Assembly (NCBI RefSeq): GCF_004339675.1
Contig: NZ_SLVM01000002.1
Coordinates: 124,001 to 188,000, forward strand
Length of the DNA stretch: 64,000 nucleotides
Reading direction: 5' to 3'
Source: Rhodovulum steppense
GTDB taxonomy: Bacteria > Pseudomonadota > Alphaproteobacteria > Rhodobacterales > Rhodobacteraceae
Part shown: positions 35,597 through 46,636 of the stretch, piece by piece
Layout: every line of letters begins with the position of its first letter
Numbering within the stretch: the first letter of the stretch is position 1
Program-made: the position numbers and the translations under genes
Notes under the pieces: generated by a model
Database searches by the model: none
What the model was told of the DNA's origin: nothing
The model's input: the letters and a program-made list of their open reading frames with translations, nothing else

Positions 35597-38500
35597 TCGC
35601 TGACCGAGGCGCGGCCCGTATCGGTCCAGGCGCGGCGGTCGGGGCGATACATGTCCTCGACGCTGGCGGCGGGGTGGCGATAGCTGCCCGGCGCGGTCGC
35701 GCGCAGGATATAGGCCAGCCGGATCGGGGCCTCCGATCGCAGATCGACCGCGGCCAGGAACCGGTCCTGCCGCGCCTCGGTATGGGCGGCGTCTTCGGTC
35801 ACGTCCAGCCAGTCGAGCGCCCGGATATCGCCCGCGCGGATCAGGTTCGGGTTGTCGATCTCGAAGCCTGCGGGCAGCGGGTCGGCCACCATCAGCCGCG
35901 CCTCGGTCGGGGTGAAGGGCGTGACCTCGATCACCGTGACCAGCCGGGTTCCGGCGGGCACCGCATCCAGCGTCGCGGGCGCGCCATCAAGCATGTAGTG
36001 GCGGCGGGTGATGGCGAATCCGTTGCCGCCCGCGGGCTCGGGCGTGTCCGGCACGCCGAACGCGGTCAGCGTCAGGACCTCATCCGCGCCGCTGCCGTTT
36101 CCGATCACCGCCGGGGCATCGCCGTCGCGCAAGAGCCGCACCAGCGGCCCGTCAAGCGGCGTGCCGTTCAGGGTGAAGCCCGCCGCCCCCGGCCGGTCGA
36201 TCAGCGCATGCGCGGCCAGAAGCGTCCAGACCGCCTCCTGGGTCGAGCGTGCCCGGCCCGGCACGGCGACGTAATCGGCCAGCATTGTGCGGTTGACCGC
36301 CGCGCTGCCCGCCTCTGCCGCCAGCGCAAGAAGCCCGGCGGCATCGCGCAGGTCGGTGCCGTAATCGGCACGCCAGAGCGGTGGTTCCTCGGCCCCAATG
36401 CGCACCCCCATCCGGCCCGCGGCATGGGTGAACATCGCCTCGGCCCGCACCGGATCGCCATAGGCGGCAAGCGCAGCACCCAGTTGTCCGGCGGCCAGCG
36501 GGGTTGCAAAGGCGCGGCCCTTGACATCGGCGTAATAGCGCAGGTCCGCCATCGCCGCCGCCCCCTCGCGCGCCAGGACCATCAGCGCATAGGCGATATC
36601 CTCGCCGCCCTCGTCGAAATCGGGGGCATAGGCGATGCGGTTGCGCAGGTTGTCCAGCGCCGCGCGGAAGGCATGGGCGGGAACCGCAAAGCCCTGCGCG
36701 CGCGCCCGGCTCAGGAAATCGGTGACATAGGCATCCAGCCAGAAATCCCCCGCGTCCGGCCGCCAGAGCCCGAAACTGCCATTCGGCGCCTGATTGGCCA
36801 GCACCGCGGCGATGGCCTGATCCACGCGGGCGCGCAGGTCGTCGCGTGTCCCCAGCCCCATCGCGACCGCGATCTCGTCCAGATAGACAAGCGGCAGCGC
36901 GGCCGAGGCCAGTTGTTCCGTGCAGCCATAGGGATAGCGGTCAAGCGCGGCCAGAAGCCCCGGCGCATCCAGCCGCGCGATGGGGCCGATGGCCAGCGTC
37001 GCGCGCCCCGTGCCGGGCTGAAAGCCGGTGAATATCGCCTGATCGGCGGTGAAACGGTCGCCATCGGCCAGCGTGAAGCGCGAGCTTCGCAGCAGCTCGG
37101 GGTCGGTCACCTCGACCGGCAGCGCCAGCCGCCGGGTCAGTGCCTGACCATCGGGGGTGGTCAGCGTCACGTCGATCCCGGCAAGTCCGGGGTCGCCCGC
37201 GATCACGGGGATCGACAGCGTGGCCTTGCCCCCCTCGGCCAGATCAAGCTCCGGCGGGATCGCCGCCGCATCAAGCGCCACGCCCGAGCCCGTCACCGAC
37301 AGCCCCATCCGCCCCGCCGGACCGGTGGCATGCACGATTTCCAGCAGTAACCGGCTACGGTCGCCGGGGGCGAGGAAGCGCGGCAGGCTGGCGGTCACCA
37401 CGACCGGATCGCGCACAAGGATATCGGCCTCGGCCTGCCCCAGCCCGGTCTTCGACCACACCACCGCCATCAGCCGCACGGTGCCATTGAAGGCGGGCAG
37501 ATCGAAGCGGGCGCGGGCATACCCGTCCGGCCCCACCTGAACCGGCCCCTCGAACAGCGCGACCAGATCCTCGGTCGGCGGCGGCGCCTGCATCCGCAGA
37601 CCAGCCCCCGCATCACCTCCCGAGCGGACGCGGCCCATCTCGCCGCTCATCCCGTCGATCAGGCGGCCATAGACATCGCGCAGGCCCATCCCCAGCCGCC
37701 GCTGGCCGAAATAATGGCCATCGGGATCGGGGCTGGCAAAGCCCGTCAGGTTCAGGATGCCCAGATCGACGGCGGCAATCGTGGCATGGGCGGTTTCGCC
37801 CGGCTGGATGCCCTCGACTTTCAGCGCGACATCCAGCGGCGCGCGGGGCTGGGCCTCGGCTGCCATTTCGAAGCCCGCGCGCAACCGCCGTGGGCCGGGA
37901 TCGACCGTGGCATGGGCCAGACCCAGCGCCCGGGCAGGGTTCTGGCCTGCCTCGGCGTCCATTGGCCGGATCAGCGTCGCCGCGACATAGGCCCCTGCCC
38001 CCCACTCGTCCGTCACGGGCAGGGCAACGGTATTTTCGCCCGCGACCAGATCGACGGGCTGCATGTGGATCAGCCGGTTCGACATGACCGTGACCAGCCC
38101 CTTGCCCGGCGCGCGCGGCACGATCCTCAGCGTCGCGGTCTCGCCCGGGGCATAGGCCGGTTTGTCCAGCGCGACCTCAAGCATGTCGGGGGTTCGGCTG
38201 GTGTCGGCGGGGGCATACCAGCCAGCGTCGAACGCTACCGACGTTTTGGCAAAGGGGGCGTCCGCGCGCGTGACGACCAGTTCGTAGCGGCCCCACTGGA
38301 CCGGGAGATCCAGCGAGAGCCGCCCGCCTGCCAGCACCGCCGCGCCGCTGGTGACGCGGCTGCGGGTGGTCACCGGCTCCCACGCCCAGTCGCCATGCAT
38401 TTGATACCATTGATAGCGGGTCTCGACCCGGTTCAGCGCCCAGTCGATGCGCATCTCCTGCGGTTCCCCGTCCGGGCCGAGGCCGAGCAACTCGAACCCG

Positions 38501-41031
38501 GCCTCTGTCCCCTCGCCCACGACGCCGTCGAAAAGCGGCCTGATGCCGATCAGCGGGGCGTCGGGCGCCAGGGCGCGGGTCAGGCGGCGTTCGACCGGGC
38601 GGGCCGAGCCCTCGGCCAGCCGCACCACGATCTCGGCCTCCAGCGGCTTGCCCTCTGCCTCGATCCCGGGAAAGGCCAGCGGCAGGGCGGCGCGGCCCCC
38701 GGCATCGGTGCGGGGCGCGTTCTCGATCACGGCAAGCTGCGGCGCGATGCGGCTGTCATGGCGGCCGAAGCGGAAACCGGGATGGGCGGGCAGGCTGTCC
38801 ACCGCCGCCAGCCGCACCTCGCCCTCGATGGCCAGATCGGCCCCCACCGCGCCGAAAAGATAGCGCGCCGCGATGCCCAGAACCGGCCGGTCCGACAGGC
38901 GCAGCGGCCCCTCGGCCAGCGACAGCTCGAAGTCGATCCGCTCGGGCAGGAAATCCTCGACCAGCAGCTTGTGCGTGGCCAGCGGCGGCGCGTCGGGCTC
39001 GGCATGAACTGCCAGCGTCCAGGTGCCGCGCGGGGCGGTCGCCGCGATGCCAAGCGCAAAGACATGCCCGCCCGCCACGCCGCCCGACGACAGCGCGCGG
39101 GTGTGTTCCACCCCGTCGGGCCGGGTCAGGATCGCGGTCAGCGGCAGCCCCTCGACCGCCTCGGCCCGCCCGTCGCGGGCCAATGCGGTGGCGCGCACGG
39201 TTTCGCCCGCGCGATAGGCGCCGCGCTCGGTCGTCAGGAAGACGTCTATGGGCGGCGCGGGCGGGCGCCCCTCTACGCCGCGGTCGGACAGGTCGAATTC
39301 GGGCTCGGTCAGCGACAGGAAGGCCAGATCGCCCTCGCCCTCCTGCACGGTCACCAGCGCGGGCGCCGCCCCGGCCTGCCCGCGCATCAGTCCCGCCGGG
39401 AATTGCGCATGGCCTGCCGCGTCGGTCTGCGCCGTTCCCAGGACACGGTTCGCGCGCGACATCAGCGACACCGTGACCCCCGCCTTGGGCTTGGCGCTTG
39501 CCAGCGACCGGACGAAGACATGCAGCCCGTCCGTTCCCGCCATCGTGGCCAGCCCCAGATCGGACAGCACGAACCATTGCGTGGCGGCCGGACGGTCATA
39601 GGGATCGGCCCCCGGGATCGCCGCGTGCAGCGCATAGATGCCCGCGGGCAGCCCGGCGATGGCCTCGGCCAGCGGCAGGCGCGTGGTGACATCGCGGTTC
39701 AACTCCATCCCCACCTCGCCGGTGCCGGTCCAGACCTGTTCGGCCATGTCGGCCGAGAACGCATCCTCCTGCCAGGGCGAAAGCGGGCGGCCGAAATAGC
39801 CGTCCTGGATCGCGCGCAGCAGGTTGCGGTCGGACATCCGGTGCAGCCGCAAGTCCAGCCGGTCGGTGTTCACGGTGACCACGGGCAGCGCCGCCTCGCC
39901 CGTGCGGGGCAGCACATAGGCGCGGCCGGGGAAGCGGACCGAAGGGCGGCGGTCGCGAACATACTGGGTCAGTTCCACGGGGCGGGCCAGAACCTCGCCG
40001 CTTTGGGCGGGCAGGCCCGGGCGCAGCGTCAGCCGGTAGCTTTCGCCATGGCGCAGGCCCGCGACGCAGAGCCGGTCATCCTCGGCCGTGACGGCAAGCC
40101 CGGACTGCGGAAGCTGCACGAAGGGCGCGAAATCGGCGCCGCGGGCGAGCGGTTCGGAAAAGCGGGTGCAGATGCGCGGGCTGGGCGCGTCGCTTTCCAC
40201 ATCGGTCTCGACCACGCGGAAACCGTGCTTCGCGATCGCCGCGTCCAGCCGTTCGGCGATGTCCTCGCGCGGGGCCAGCGCCTGGGCCAGCCGCAGCGCC
40301 GGAACCGTTTCGCGCCCGCGGTCCACGGCCTCCAGCGCCTCGGCCATCACGACCAGCGCCTGCGCGCGCGTCGCTGGGGCGGCGCTGCGCAGATGGGCGT
40401 TGATCGCGGCCGACAGCGCGCGGGTCTGCGCGTTGCGCCGCGCCTCGGCGTTCTGGATGGGCTGGGCGAGCGTGAGGCTGGCATATTCGGCCCAGAGCGC
40501 GCCGGTATCGGCCAGCACCAGCGCCGCGCCGGTAAAGCCCAGCGCCTCGGCGATCTGGCCTGCGGCGCGCGCCTCGGTGGCGGCCTGAAGCCAGTTTTCC
40601 AGCGGTCGTTCATTCACATGATGGCGCCGCGACAGGGCCTCGGCCGCGGTTCGTGCGGCTGACAGATCCTCGGGCCGCAGGAAATCCAGTTCGGCCACCC
40701 GCGCGGCCACGCCGTCCAGAACCGTCGGATCGGTGCGCAGCACGCGGGCCGACAGGGCCCCCTGATAGGGCACGCTGGCATTGGCGGCCGCCTTGGGAAA
40801 ACAGGCATTCGAGCGGGTGTTGAAGGTCAGCGCCGTGCAGGCGGGATCGGTCAGGCAGGCCCGCGCGCAGGCCTCGAAATCCGAATCGAACAGGTTGCGC
40901 AGATCGTCGCCGGGGAAATCCACATCGCGCGAGATCGCCAGCCGCGTTTCGGGAACCGGGCCGGGCATGGGCTGGGCCAGCGCGGGAAGGGCAAGGAAGA
41001 TCAGACAGAAAAGGGCGACAAACCGGCGCAT
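35593..41031 (-). CDS. Bacterial alpha-2-macroglobulin with N-terminal PAN/apple domain
   Basis: Giant periplasmic protein (1812 residues) that traps proteases attacking the cell envelope. A Sec signal peptide (about 1-19, ALPALAQ) lacks a lipobox cysteine. A PAN/apple-like domain follows (about 45-85, CARACLTDPACTALTFNTRSNACFP with its cysteine pattern). Then come macroglobulin repeats, the MG/bait region, and a thioester domain with intact C1370-T-E-Q1373 in YPYGCTEQLAS, followed by the alpha-alpha toroid and a C-terminal receptor-like domain. The ATG at 41031 has AAGGAGA upstream. It is translationally coupled to pbpC and divergent from a hybrid kinase. Confidence 0.93.
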   Translation of the reverse strand: MRRFVALFCLIFLALPALAQPMPGPVPETRLAISRDVDFPGDDLRNLFDSDFEACARACLTDPACTALTFNTRSNACFPKAAANASVPYQGALSARVLRTDPTVLDGVAARVAELDFLRPEDLSAARTAAEALSRRHHVNERPLENWLQAATEARAAGQIAEALGFTGAALVLADTGALWAEYASLTLAQPIQNAEARRNAQTRALSAAINAHLRSAAPATRAQALVVMAEALEAVDRGRETVPALRLAQALAPREDIAERLDAAIAKHGFRVVETDVESDAPSPRICTRFSEPLARGADFAPFVQLPQSGLAVTAEDDRLCVAGLRHGESYRLTLRPGLPAQSGEVLARPVELTQYVRDRRPSVRFPGRAYVLPRTGEAALPVVTVNTDRLDLRLHRMSDRNLLRAIQDGYFGRPLSPWQEDAFSADMAEQVWTGTGEVGMELNRDVTTRLPLAEAIAGLPAGIYALHAAIPGADPYDRPAATQWFVLSDLGLATMAGTDGLHVFVRSLASAKPKAGVTVSLMSRANRVLGTAQTDAAGHAQFPAGLMRGQAGAAPALVTVQEGEGDLAFLSLTEPEFDLSDRGVEGRPPAPPIDVFLTTERGAYRAGETVRATALARDGRAEAVEGLPLTAILTRPDGVEHTRALSSGGVAGGHVFALGIAATAPRGTWTLAVHAEPDAPPLATHKLLVEDFLPERIDFELSLAEGPLRLSDRPVLGIAARYLFGAVGADLAIEGEVRLAAVDSLPAHPGFRFGRHDSRIAPQLAVIENAPRTDAGGRAALPLAFPGIEAEGKPLEAEIVVRLAEGSARPVERRLTRALAPDAPLIGIRPLFDGVVGEGTEAGFELLGLGPDGEPQEMRIDWALNRVETRYQWYQMHGDWAWEPVTTRSRVTSGAAVLAGGRLSLDLPVQWGRYELVVTRADAPFAKTSVAFDAGWYAPADTSRTPDMLEVALDKPAYAPGETATLRIVPRAPGKGLVTVMSNRLIHMQPVDLVAGENTVALPVTDEWGAGAYVAATLIRPMDAEAGQNPARALGLAHATVDPGPRRLRAGFEMAAEAQPRAPLDVALKVEGIQPGETAHATIAAVDLGILNLTGFASPDPDGHYFGQRRLGMGLRDVYGRLIDGMSGEMGRVRSGGDAGAGLRMQAPPPTEDLVALFEGPVQVGPDGYARARFDLPAFNGTVRLMAVVWSKTGLGQAEADILVRDPVVVTASLPRFLAPGDRSRLLLEIVHATGPAGRMGLSVTGSGVALDAAAIPPELDLAEGGKATLSIPVIAGDPGLAGIDVTLTTPDGQALTRRLALPVEVTDPELLRSSRFTLADGDRFTADQAIFTGFQPGTGRATLAIGPIARLDAPGLLAALDRYPYGCTEQLASAALPLVYLDEIAVAMGLGTRDDLRARVDQAIAAVLANQAPNGSFGLWRPDAGDFWLDAYVTDFLSRARAQGFAVPAHAFRAALDNLRNRIAYAPDFDEGGEDIAYALMVLAREGAAAMADLRYYADVKGRAFATPLAAGQLGAALAAYGDPVRAEAMFTHAAGRMGVRIGAEEPPLWRADYGTDLRDAAGLLALAAEAGSAAVNRTMLADYVAVPGRARSTQEAVWTLLAAHALIDRPGAAGFTLNGTPLDGPLVRLLRDGDAPAVIGNGSGADEVLTLTAFGVPDTPEPAGGNGFAITRRHYMLDGAPATLDAVPAGTRLVTVIEVTPFTPTEARLMVADPLPAGFEIDNPNLIRAGDIRALDWLDVTEDAAHTEARQDRFLAAVDLRSEAPIRLAYILRATAPGSYRHPAASVEDMYRPDRRAWTDTGRASVSE

Positions 41032-41172
41032 CGCGGTCTCCTTCTGCAATTCGCATCGCCGCAGGATGCTGGCACGGGCTTGCCGCGTATGGAAACGATT
41101 CCTCCGCGGGCGTTAATCGGCTGTTCACCCTGATCCGACCAGACTGCGCGAAACCCCGTGGAGACTCCGCGC

Positions 41173-43743
41173 ATGGACATGACCGAGAGACTGGCGACCG
41201 AGCGGCGCAAGCGCCTTGCCGCCGAACGCCTGCTCGACCAGAAAAGCCGCGAGCTGTTCGAGGCGAACCGTCGGCTGTCCAAGCATGCGCTCCACCTTTC
41301 CGAAGAAATCACGGAGACGCGCCAGACCGCCGAGGATCTGCGCGGCCAGAACACCCAGGTCCTGACCGAACTTGCCGAGGTCTCGCTCGAGGCCGATGTC
41401 GTGAAGCAGCGACTCTGGGATTCGCTGGAAACCGTCAAGGACGGCTTTGCGCTGTTCGATGCCCAGGACCGGCTGGTGATCGCCAACCGCGCCTATCTGT
41501 CGGTCTTCGACGGGCTGGAAGCGGTGGCGCCCGGCGTGCGATATGACGAGATCGTGCGCCTGGGCGTCGAGGAAGGGATCGTCGATATCGGCGAGCAAGA
41601 CCCGCCGGGCTGGATCGAGGAGTTCCTGGCGCGTTGGCATCAGAACCCGGTGCCGACCCGTGTGATCCGGCTGTGGAGCGGCGACTACATCAAGCTGGTG
41701 GACCGGCGCACGCCCTCGGGGGATATGGTGTGCCTGTCGATGAACATCACCGAAATGATGCGCATGTGGGCCGCGGTCGAGGCGATCCCCGACGGCTTCG
41801 TGCTGTATGACCATGACGATCGGCTGGTGATGTGCAACGACCGCTATCGCGAGTTCTACGCGCAGAGCGCCCCTGTCATGGAGCCCGGTACAAGGTTCGA
41901 GGACATCCTGCGCTACGGGCTGGAATACGGCCAGTATCCCGAGGCACAGGGCCGCGAGGAGGACTGGCTGACCGAGCGGATGAATCGCCACCAGCGCCCC
42001 GAAGGCATGATCGAGCAGCGCCTGGACGATGGCCGCTGGCTGCGCATCCTCGAGGAACGCACCCCCGATGGCGGGCTGGTCGGGCTGCGCGTCGACATCA
42101 CCGAGCAGAAGCGCCAGCAAGAGGCGCTGGACCGCGCCCGCGTCGCCGCCGAGGCCGCCAACCGCGCCAAGTCCGCTTTCCTCGCCAACATGAGCCACGA
42201 GCTGCGCACGCCGATGAACGGCGTGGTCGGCATGGCGGAACTGTTGTGCGAGACGGAGCTTTCCGAGGAACAGCGGCTTTACGCGCAGACGATCCGGGAA
42301 TCCGGCGAGGCGCTTCTGAGCCTGCTGAACGATGTGCTGGACTATTCCAAGATCGAGGCCGACAAGCTGCAACTGCATCCCGAGCCCTTCGATCTGGAAC
42401 GCACGATTTACGAGATCGTCATGCTGTTGCAGGCTCCCGCGCGCGACAAGCATCTCGATGTCCTGATCGACTACGACATCTTCCTGCCCACACGCTTCAT
42501 CGGCGATCGCGGACGCATCCGGCAGGTGCTGACCAATCTCGTTGGAAACGCGATCAAGTTCACCGAAGCGGGCCATGTCCTCATTCGGGTCGTCGGCTTC
42601 GAGGAGGGGGAGGACGCCCTTCAGCATGTTCATGTCACGGTTGAGGACACCGGTATCGGTATCGCCCTGGACATGCAGGAACATATATTCGGCGAGTTCA
42701 ACCAGGTCGAGGACCAGCAGAATCGCAAGTTCGAGGGCACCGGGCTGGGGCTGGCGATCACAAGGCGCTTGATCGAGATGATGGGCGGGGAGGTGTGGCT
42801 GGAGTCGGAAAAGGGTGAGGGCTCGTGCTTCGGTTTCCGTCTGCCGCTGCCCGTCGCCGAACCGAACGAAGTGCTGCCCGCGCCAGAAACGGCCGAGGTG
42901 CGTCATGTCCTTGTGGTGGACGATCAGGAAGTGAACCGCACGATCTTGGAGCGGCAGATGTCGCAACTCGGTCTGGACGTGACCTGCCATGTAACGGCAG
43001 AATCTGCTCTGGGCGCAGCTGCAGCGGCAGATCTGATCATTACCGATCACCGGATGCCAGGAATGGACGGCTATGCCTTTGCCCGCGCGCTGCGCAAGTC
43101 GGGCCATGCCGGGCCGATCCTGATGCTGACCTCGAACCCGGCCTGCCTGGGCCAAACCGGCGAGAATGCCGAGTCCGGCGTCGATCTCGTGCTTCAGAAG
43201 CCGGTGCTGCGCCGGGCGCTTTACGAGGCGATCTCGACTCTGGCGCCCTCGGTGCAGTGCGTGGCCGGGCGCAGGCCTGCGCCAGTGTCCCGCCCGATGC
43301 GCGTCCTCGCGGCCGAGGACAACCGGACGAACCGGCTGGTGCTGGGCAAGATGGTCGCGGGGCTGAATGTCGAGATACGCTTTGCCACCAACGGCCACGA
43401 GGCGGTGGCCGCCTTTCGCGAGTCGCGGCCTGATCTGATCCTCATGGATATCTCCATGCCCGAATGCGACGGCAAGGAGGCTACCGGCAGGATCCGCCGG
43501 ATCGAGGCCGAGAACGGCGATCTGCCCGTGCCCATCGTCGCGCTGACCGCGCATGCGCTTAAGGGCGATGCCGAGGATATCCTGGCCGCCGGGCTCGATG
43601 CGTGCCTGACCAAGCCGTTGCGCAAGAGTGACATCCTTGCCGCGATCACGGCGCATCACCCCGCAGATTGCGCGCCGCTCGATCCCGCCGGTTCCGTTCC
43701 GGGCGACGAGCCGGAGACCTTGCCGCGGCTGCGCGCGATCTGA
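41173..43743 (+). CDS. Orphan hybrid histidine kinase (coiled coil, two PAS, HisKA-HATPase, two receivers)
   Basis: The 856-residue cytosolic hybrid kinase shows no transmembrane segment. A coiled coil (about 5-60) leads into two PAS_7-type PAS domains (about 65-185 and 190-310). HisKA has His342 in [10 protein letters not shown], and HATPase_c carries the N, G1 and G2 boxes ([25 protein letters not shown]). Receiver 1 has Asp625 ([12 protein letters not shown]) and receiver 2 Asp759 ([12 protein letters not shown]). No HPt domain is present. ATG 41173 follows GGAG; a GTG at 41158 is the alternative. It is divergent from the alpha-2-macroglobulin/pbpC pair. Its signal is unknown. Confidence 0.92.
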   Translation: MDMTERLATERRKRLAAERLLDQKSRELFEANRRLSKHALHLSEEITETRQTAEDLRGQNTQVLTELAEVSLEADVVKQRLWDSLETVKDGFALFDAQDRLVIANRAYLSVFDGLEAVAPGVRYDEIVRLGVEEGIVDIGEQDPPGWIEEFLARWHQNPVPTRVIRLWSGDYIKLVDRRTPSGDMVCLSMNITEMMRMWAAVEAIPDGFVLYDHDDRLVMCNDRYREFYAQSAPVMEPGTRFEDILRYGLEYGQYPEAQGREEDWLTERMNRHQRPEGMIEQRLDDGRWLRILEERTPDGGLVGLRVDITEQKRQQEALDRARVAAEAANRAKSAFLANMSHELRTPMNGVVGMAELLCETELSEEQRLYAQTIRESGEALLSLLNDVLDYSKIEADKLQLHPEPFDLERTIYEIVMLLQAPARDKHLDVLIDYDIFLPTRFIGDRGRIRQVLTNLVGNAIKFTEAGHVLIRVVGFEEGEDALQHVHVTVEDTGIGIALDMQEHIFGEFNQVEDQQNRKFEGTGLGLAITRRLIEMMGGEVWLESEKGEGSCFGFRLPLPVAEPNEVLPAPETAEVRHVLVVDDQEVNRTILERQMSQLGLDVTCHVTAESALGAAAAADLIITDHRMPGMDGYAFARALRKSGHAGPILMLTSNPACLGQTGENAESGVDLVLQKPVLRRALYEAISTLAPSVQCVAGRRPAPVSRPMRVLAAEDNRTNRLVLGKMVAGLNVEIRFATNGHEAVAAFRESRPDLILMDISMPECDGKEATGRIRRIEAENGDLPVPIVALTAHALKGDAEDILAAGLDACLTKPLRKSDILAAITAHHPADCAPLDPAGSVPGDEPETLPRLRAI

Positions 43744-43755
43744 CCGGCCGACGCG

Positions 43756-44532
43756 TCAGTCCTCGGCGCCGCCGCGCAGGAAGACGGGGCGATACGGTTC
43801 GGACAGATCGGGGATGTGGCGATAGCCGCCCGTGTCGAATTCCAGGAGTGCCTCGGGATCGGTCAGCCGCCGTTCGACGATGAAGCGGGCCATCGCGCCG
43901 CGGGCCTTCTTGGCGAAGAAGCTGACGATCTTCGGCCCGCCCGGCCGGTCCTCGAGGAAGACGGGCGTGATGACCCGCAGGCGCAGCGCCGCTGGATCGA
44001 CCGCGCCGAAATATTCCTGGCTGGCGCAGTTCACCAGAATGTCGGTGCCCGCCACCTGCGCGGCCTCGTTCAAGGCGCGGGCCAGCCGGTGGCCCCAATA
44101 GGCATAGAGGGTTTCGCCCCTGTCGGTCCTGAGCCGGCTGCCCATTTCCAGCCGGTGCGGCTGGATCGCATCAAGCGGGCGCAACAGACCGTAAAGCCCC
44201 GACAGGATGCGCAGCCGGTCCTGGGCAAAGCGCAGATCGTCCGCGTCCAGCGAGGCGGCCTCGAACCCCGCATAGGTATCGCCCGCGAACAGCAGAACAG
44301 CAGGCTTGACCGCTTCGGGCGCGGGCGCGGCGGCGAAATCGCGGAAACGGTCGGCGTTCAGGCGCGCGAGCTTGTCGCTGATATGCATCAGTTTCGTCAG
44401 CTCCGCCGGGCTCAGCGCAGATGCAACAGCGGCCAGATGCACCGCGTCCTCCTGAAAGGCGGGCGCCGTGGGGTTGATGCCCCCGACCGGCGCAGGGTCC
44501 AGCCGTTTCGCGGGCGATATGACGACGAGCAT
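43756..44532 (-). CDS. yaaA: Peroxide-stress protein YaaA (DUF328)
   Basis: The 258-residue DUF328/YaaA protein has the N-terminal MLVVISPAKRLD, SGLYGLLRPLDAIQPHRLEMG, CASQEYF and C-terminal KKARGAMARFIVE motifs that define the family. In E. coli YaaA lowers intracellular iron during hydrogen peroxide stress, limiting Fenton damage; a DNA-binding helix-hairpin-helix fold is known. It is a single gene, tail-to-tail with the hybrid kinase (12-bp gap). Confidence 0.93.
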   Translation of the reverse strand: MLVVISPAKRLDPAPVGGINPTAPAFQEDAVHLAAVASALSPAELTKLMHISDKLARLNADRFRDFAAAPAPEAVKPAVLLFAGDTYAGFEAASLDADDLRFAQDRLRILSGLYGLLRPLDAIQPHRLEMGSRLRTDRGETLYAYWGHRLARALNEAAQVAGTDILVNCASQEYFGAVDPAALRLRVITPVFLEDRPGGPKIVSFFAKKARGAMARFIVERRLTDPEALLEFDTGGYRHIPDLSEPYRPVFLRGGAED

Positions 44533-44590
44533 GAGAAGCCTTTTCCGAAACCGGCAGCACAGATAGCAGACGGGCCCGTGCCGTCCAGCC

Positions 44591-46636
44591 TTACTCCCCG
44601 GCCAGCACCTGAAGGAAGGCGGGGCCGAAGCGGTCGGCCTTGGCCGGTCCCATGCCGGGCAGGCGGGCCATGTCCTCGATGCTGGCGGGGCGGCGTTCGG
44701 CGATGTGGCGCAGCGTGGTGTGGGGGCAGGACAGGAATTTCCCGGTGCCGTCCGCGCCGCGGCTCAGATCGCGCTGAACCTCCATCAGCCGGTCGAAGAT
44801 TTCGCCCGCTTCGCGCCCCGCCAGCCGCAGCCGTGCCGGATGGGGCCGTTCGGCCGCCCCGGCGATCACCTCAAGGAATGCCGCGCCGTAGCGGTCGAGC
44901 TTGGTTGCTCCCACGCCGCCGATCCGCGCCATCGCGTCCAGCGTTTCGGGGCGTTTCTCGGCCATCTCGATCAGGGTGCGGTCGGTGAAGATGATATAGG
45001 CGGGCACGCCTGCGGCCTCGGCCAGCGCGCGGCGCTTGGCCTTGAGCGCGGACAGAAGCGGCGCGTCCTCGTCGGAGACCAGCGCCTTGACCACGGGGCG
45101 CGACTTCTCGGCGGCGATGGTGTCGCGGCGCAGCTCGATCGCGGCCTCGCCCTTCAGGATCGGGCGGGCGGCGTCCATCATGCGCAGCGCGCCGTGGCGG
45201 TCGGGATCGGGGCGGACCAGATCGCGGCCCATCATCTGGCGGAACACCGCCTGCCAGCCGCGCCGGTCGAACTCGCGCCCCACGCCGAAGGTGGGCAGCC
45301 GGTCATGTCCGCGGGTGCGGATCTTGTCGGTTGCGGTCCCTGTCAGGATGTCGACCAGGTGCTGGGTGCCGAAGCTTTCGCCCGTGCGCAGCATCGCCGA
45401 CAGCGCCTTGCGCACGGCCTCGGTGGCGTCGAACCGCTCGGGCGGGCTGTCGCAGAGGTCGCAATGGCCGCAGGGTTCAAGCGCGGCCTCGCCGAAATAG
45501 CGCAGCAGCGTCTGGCGGCGGCAGAACGGTGCCTCGGCCAGACCCAGAAGCGCGTTCAGCCGGGCGTGATCGGCGGCGCGGCGTTCGGGCGGCGCGGGGC
45601 TTTCGTCGATCTGGGTGCGGCGCAGGCGGATGTCGTCGGCGCCATACAGCGTCAGCGTCTCGGCCGGGGCGCCGTCGCGGCCCGCGCGGCCGATTTCCTG
45701 GTAGTAGGATTCGATGGATTTCGGCAGGTCGGCATGGGCCACCCAGCGGATATCGGGCTTGTCGATACCCATGCCGAAGGCGACGGTGGCCACCACGATC
45801 AGCCCGTCCTCGGTCTGGAACCGCGCCTCGACATCCCGGCGCGGCCCGGCCTCCATCCCGCCGTGATAGGCGCAGGCGGCATGCCCCGCCTGCGCCAGCG
45901 CGGCGGCCAGGCTTTCGGTCTTGGCGCGGGTCGCGCAATAGACGATGCCCGACTGGCCGCGGCGGGCGGCGGCAAAGGCCAGGATCTGGCGGCGCGGCTG
46001 GTCCTTGGGGGCAAAGGCAAGGTGGATGTTCGGCCGGTCGAAGCCGCGCAGGAAGGTTTGCGGCGCGACCCCGTCGAACAGCCGGGCCACGATCTCGTCG
46101 CGGGTTTCGGCATCCGCCGTCGCGGTAAAGGCGGCCAGCGGCACGCCCAGCGCGCGGCGCAACTCGCCGATGCGCAGGTAGTCGGGGCGGAAATCATGGC
46201 CCCACTGGCTGACGCAATGCGCCTCGTCCACCGCGATCAGGCCGACGCCGATGCGGCGCAACAGGTTGACCGTGCCGACCGAGGCCAGCCGCTCGGGCGC
46301 CATGTAGAGAAGCTTCAGCGCCCCGGCATCCAGCGCGGCGAAGACCTCGCGGGTTTCGTCCTCGGTATTGCCGGAGGTCAGCGCGCCCGCGGCCACGCCC
46401 GCCTCGGCCAGCCCGCGCACCTGGTCGCGCATCAGCGCGATCAGCGGCGAGATGACGACCGTCACACCCTCGCGCAGCAGCGCGGGCAACTGGAAGCAGA
46501 GCGACTTGCCCCCGCCGGTCGGCATGATCGCCAGCGTGTTCCGCCCCGCCGCGACGGCGGCCACGATCTCTTGCTGGCCCGGCCGGAAGGCGTCGAATCC
46601 GAACACGGACGACAGAAGGTCGTGGGCTGAGGCCAT
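44591..46636 (-). CDS. recQ: ATP-dependent DNA helicase RecQ with two HRDC domains
   Basis: Superfamily 2 3'-5' helicase of 681 residues for recombination and fork repair. Motif I is MPTGGGKS (38-45), the DEAH box lies at 137-140, and motif VI reads QEIGRAGRDG. The zinc-binding RQC subdomain has cysteines in CGHCDLCD, and the winged helix follows. The C-terminus carries two HRDC modules (about 515-600 and 605-680), each with a helical LxxGxGxxKxDRyGxAFLxV core. Two HRDC copies are more than in E. coli RecQ (one) but occur in other bacteria. Confidence 0.95.
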   Translation of the reverse strand: MASAHDLLSSVFGFDAFRPGQQEIVAAVAAGRNTLAIMPTGGGKSLCFQLPALLREGVTVVISPLIALMRDQVRGLAEAGVAAGALTSGNTEDETREVFAALDAGALKLLYMAPERLASVGTVNLLRRIGVGLIAVDEAHCVSQWGHDFRPDYLRIGELRRALGVPLAAFTATADAETRDEIVARLFDGVAPQTFLRGFDRPNIHLAFAPKDQPRRQILAFAAARRGQSGIVYCATRAKTESLAAALAQAGHAACAYHGGMEAGPRRDVEARFQTEDGLIVVATVAFGMGIDKPDIRWVAHADLPKSIESYYQEIGRAGRDGAPAETLTLYGADDIRLRRTQIDESPAPPERRAADHARLNALLGLAEAPFCRRQTLLRYFGEAALEPCGHCDLCDSPPERFDATEAVRKALSAMLRTGESFGTQHLVDILTGTATDKIRTRGHDRLPTFGVGREFDRRGWQAVFRQMMGRDLVRPDPDRHGALRMMDAARPILKGEAAIELRRDTIAAEKSRPVVKALVSDEDAPLLSALKAKRRALAEAAGVPAYIIFTDRTLIEMAEKRPETLDAMARIGGVGATKLDRYGAAFLEVIAGAAERPHPARLRLAGREAGEIFDRLMEVQRDLSRGADGTGKFLSCPHTTLRHIAERRPASIEDMARLPGMGPAKADRFGPAFLQVLAGE

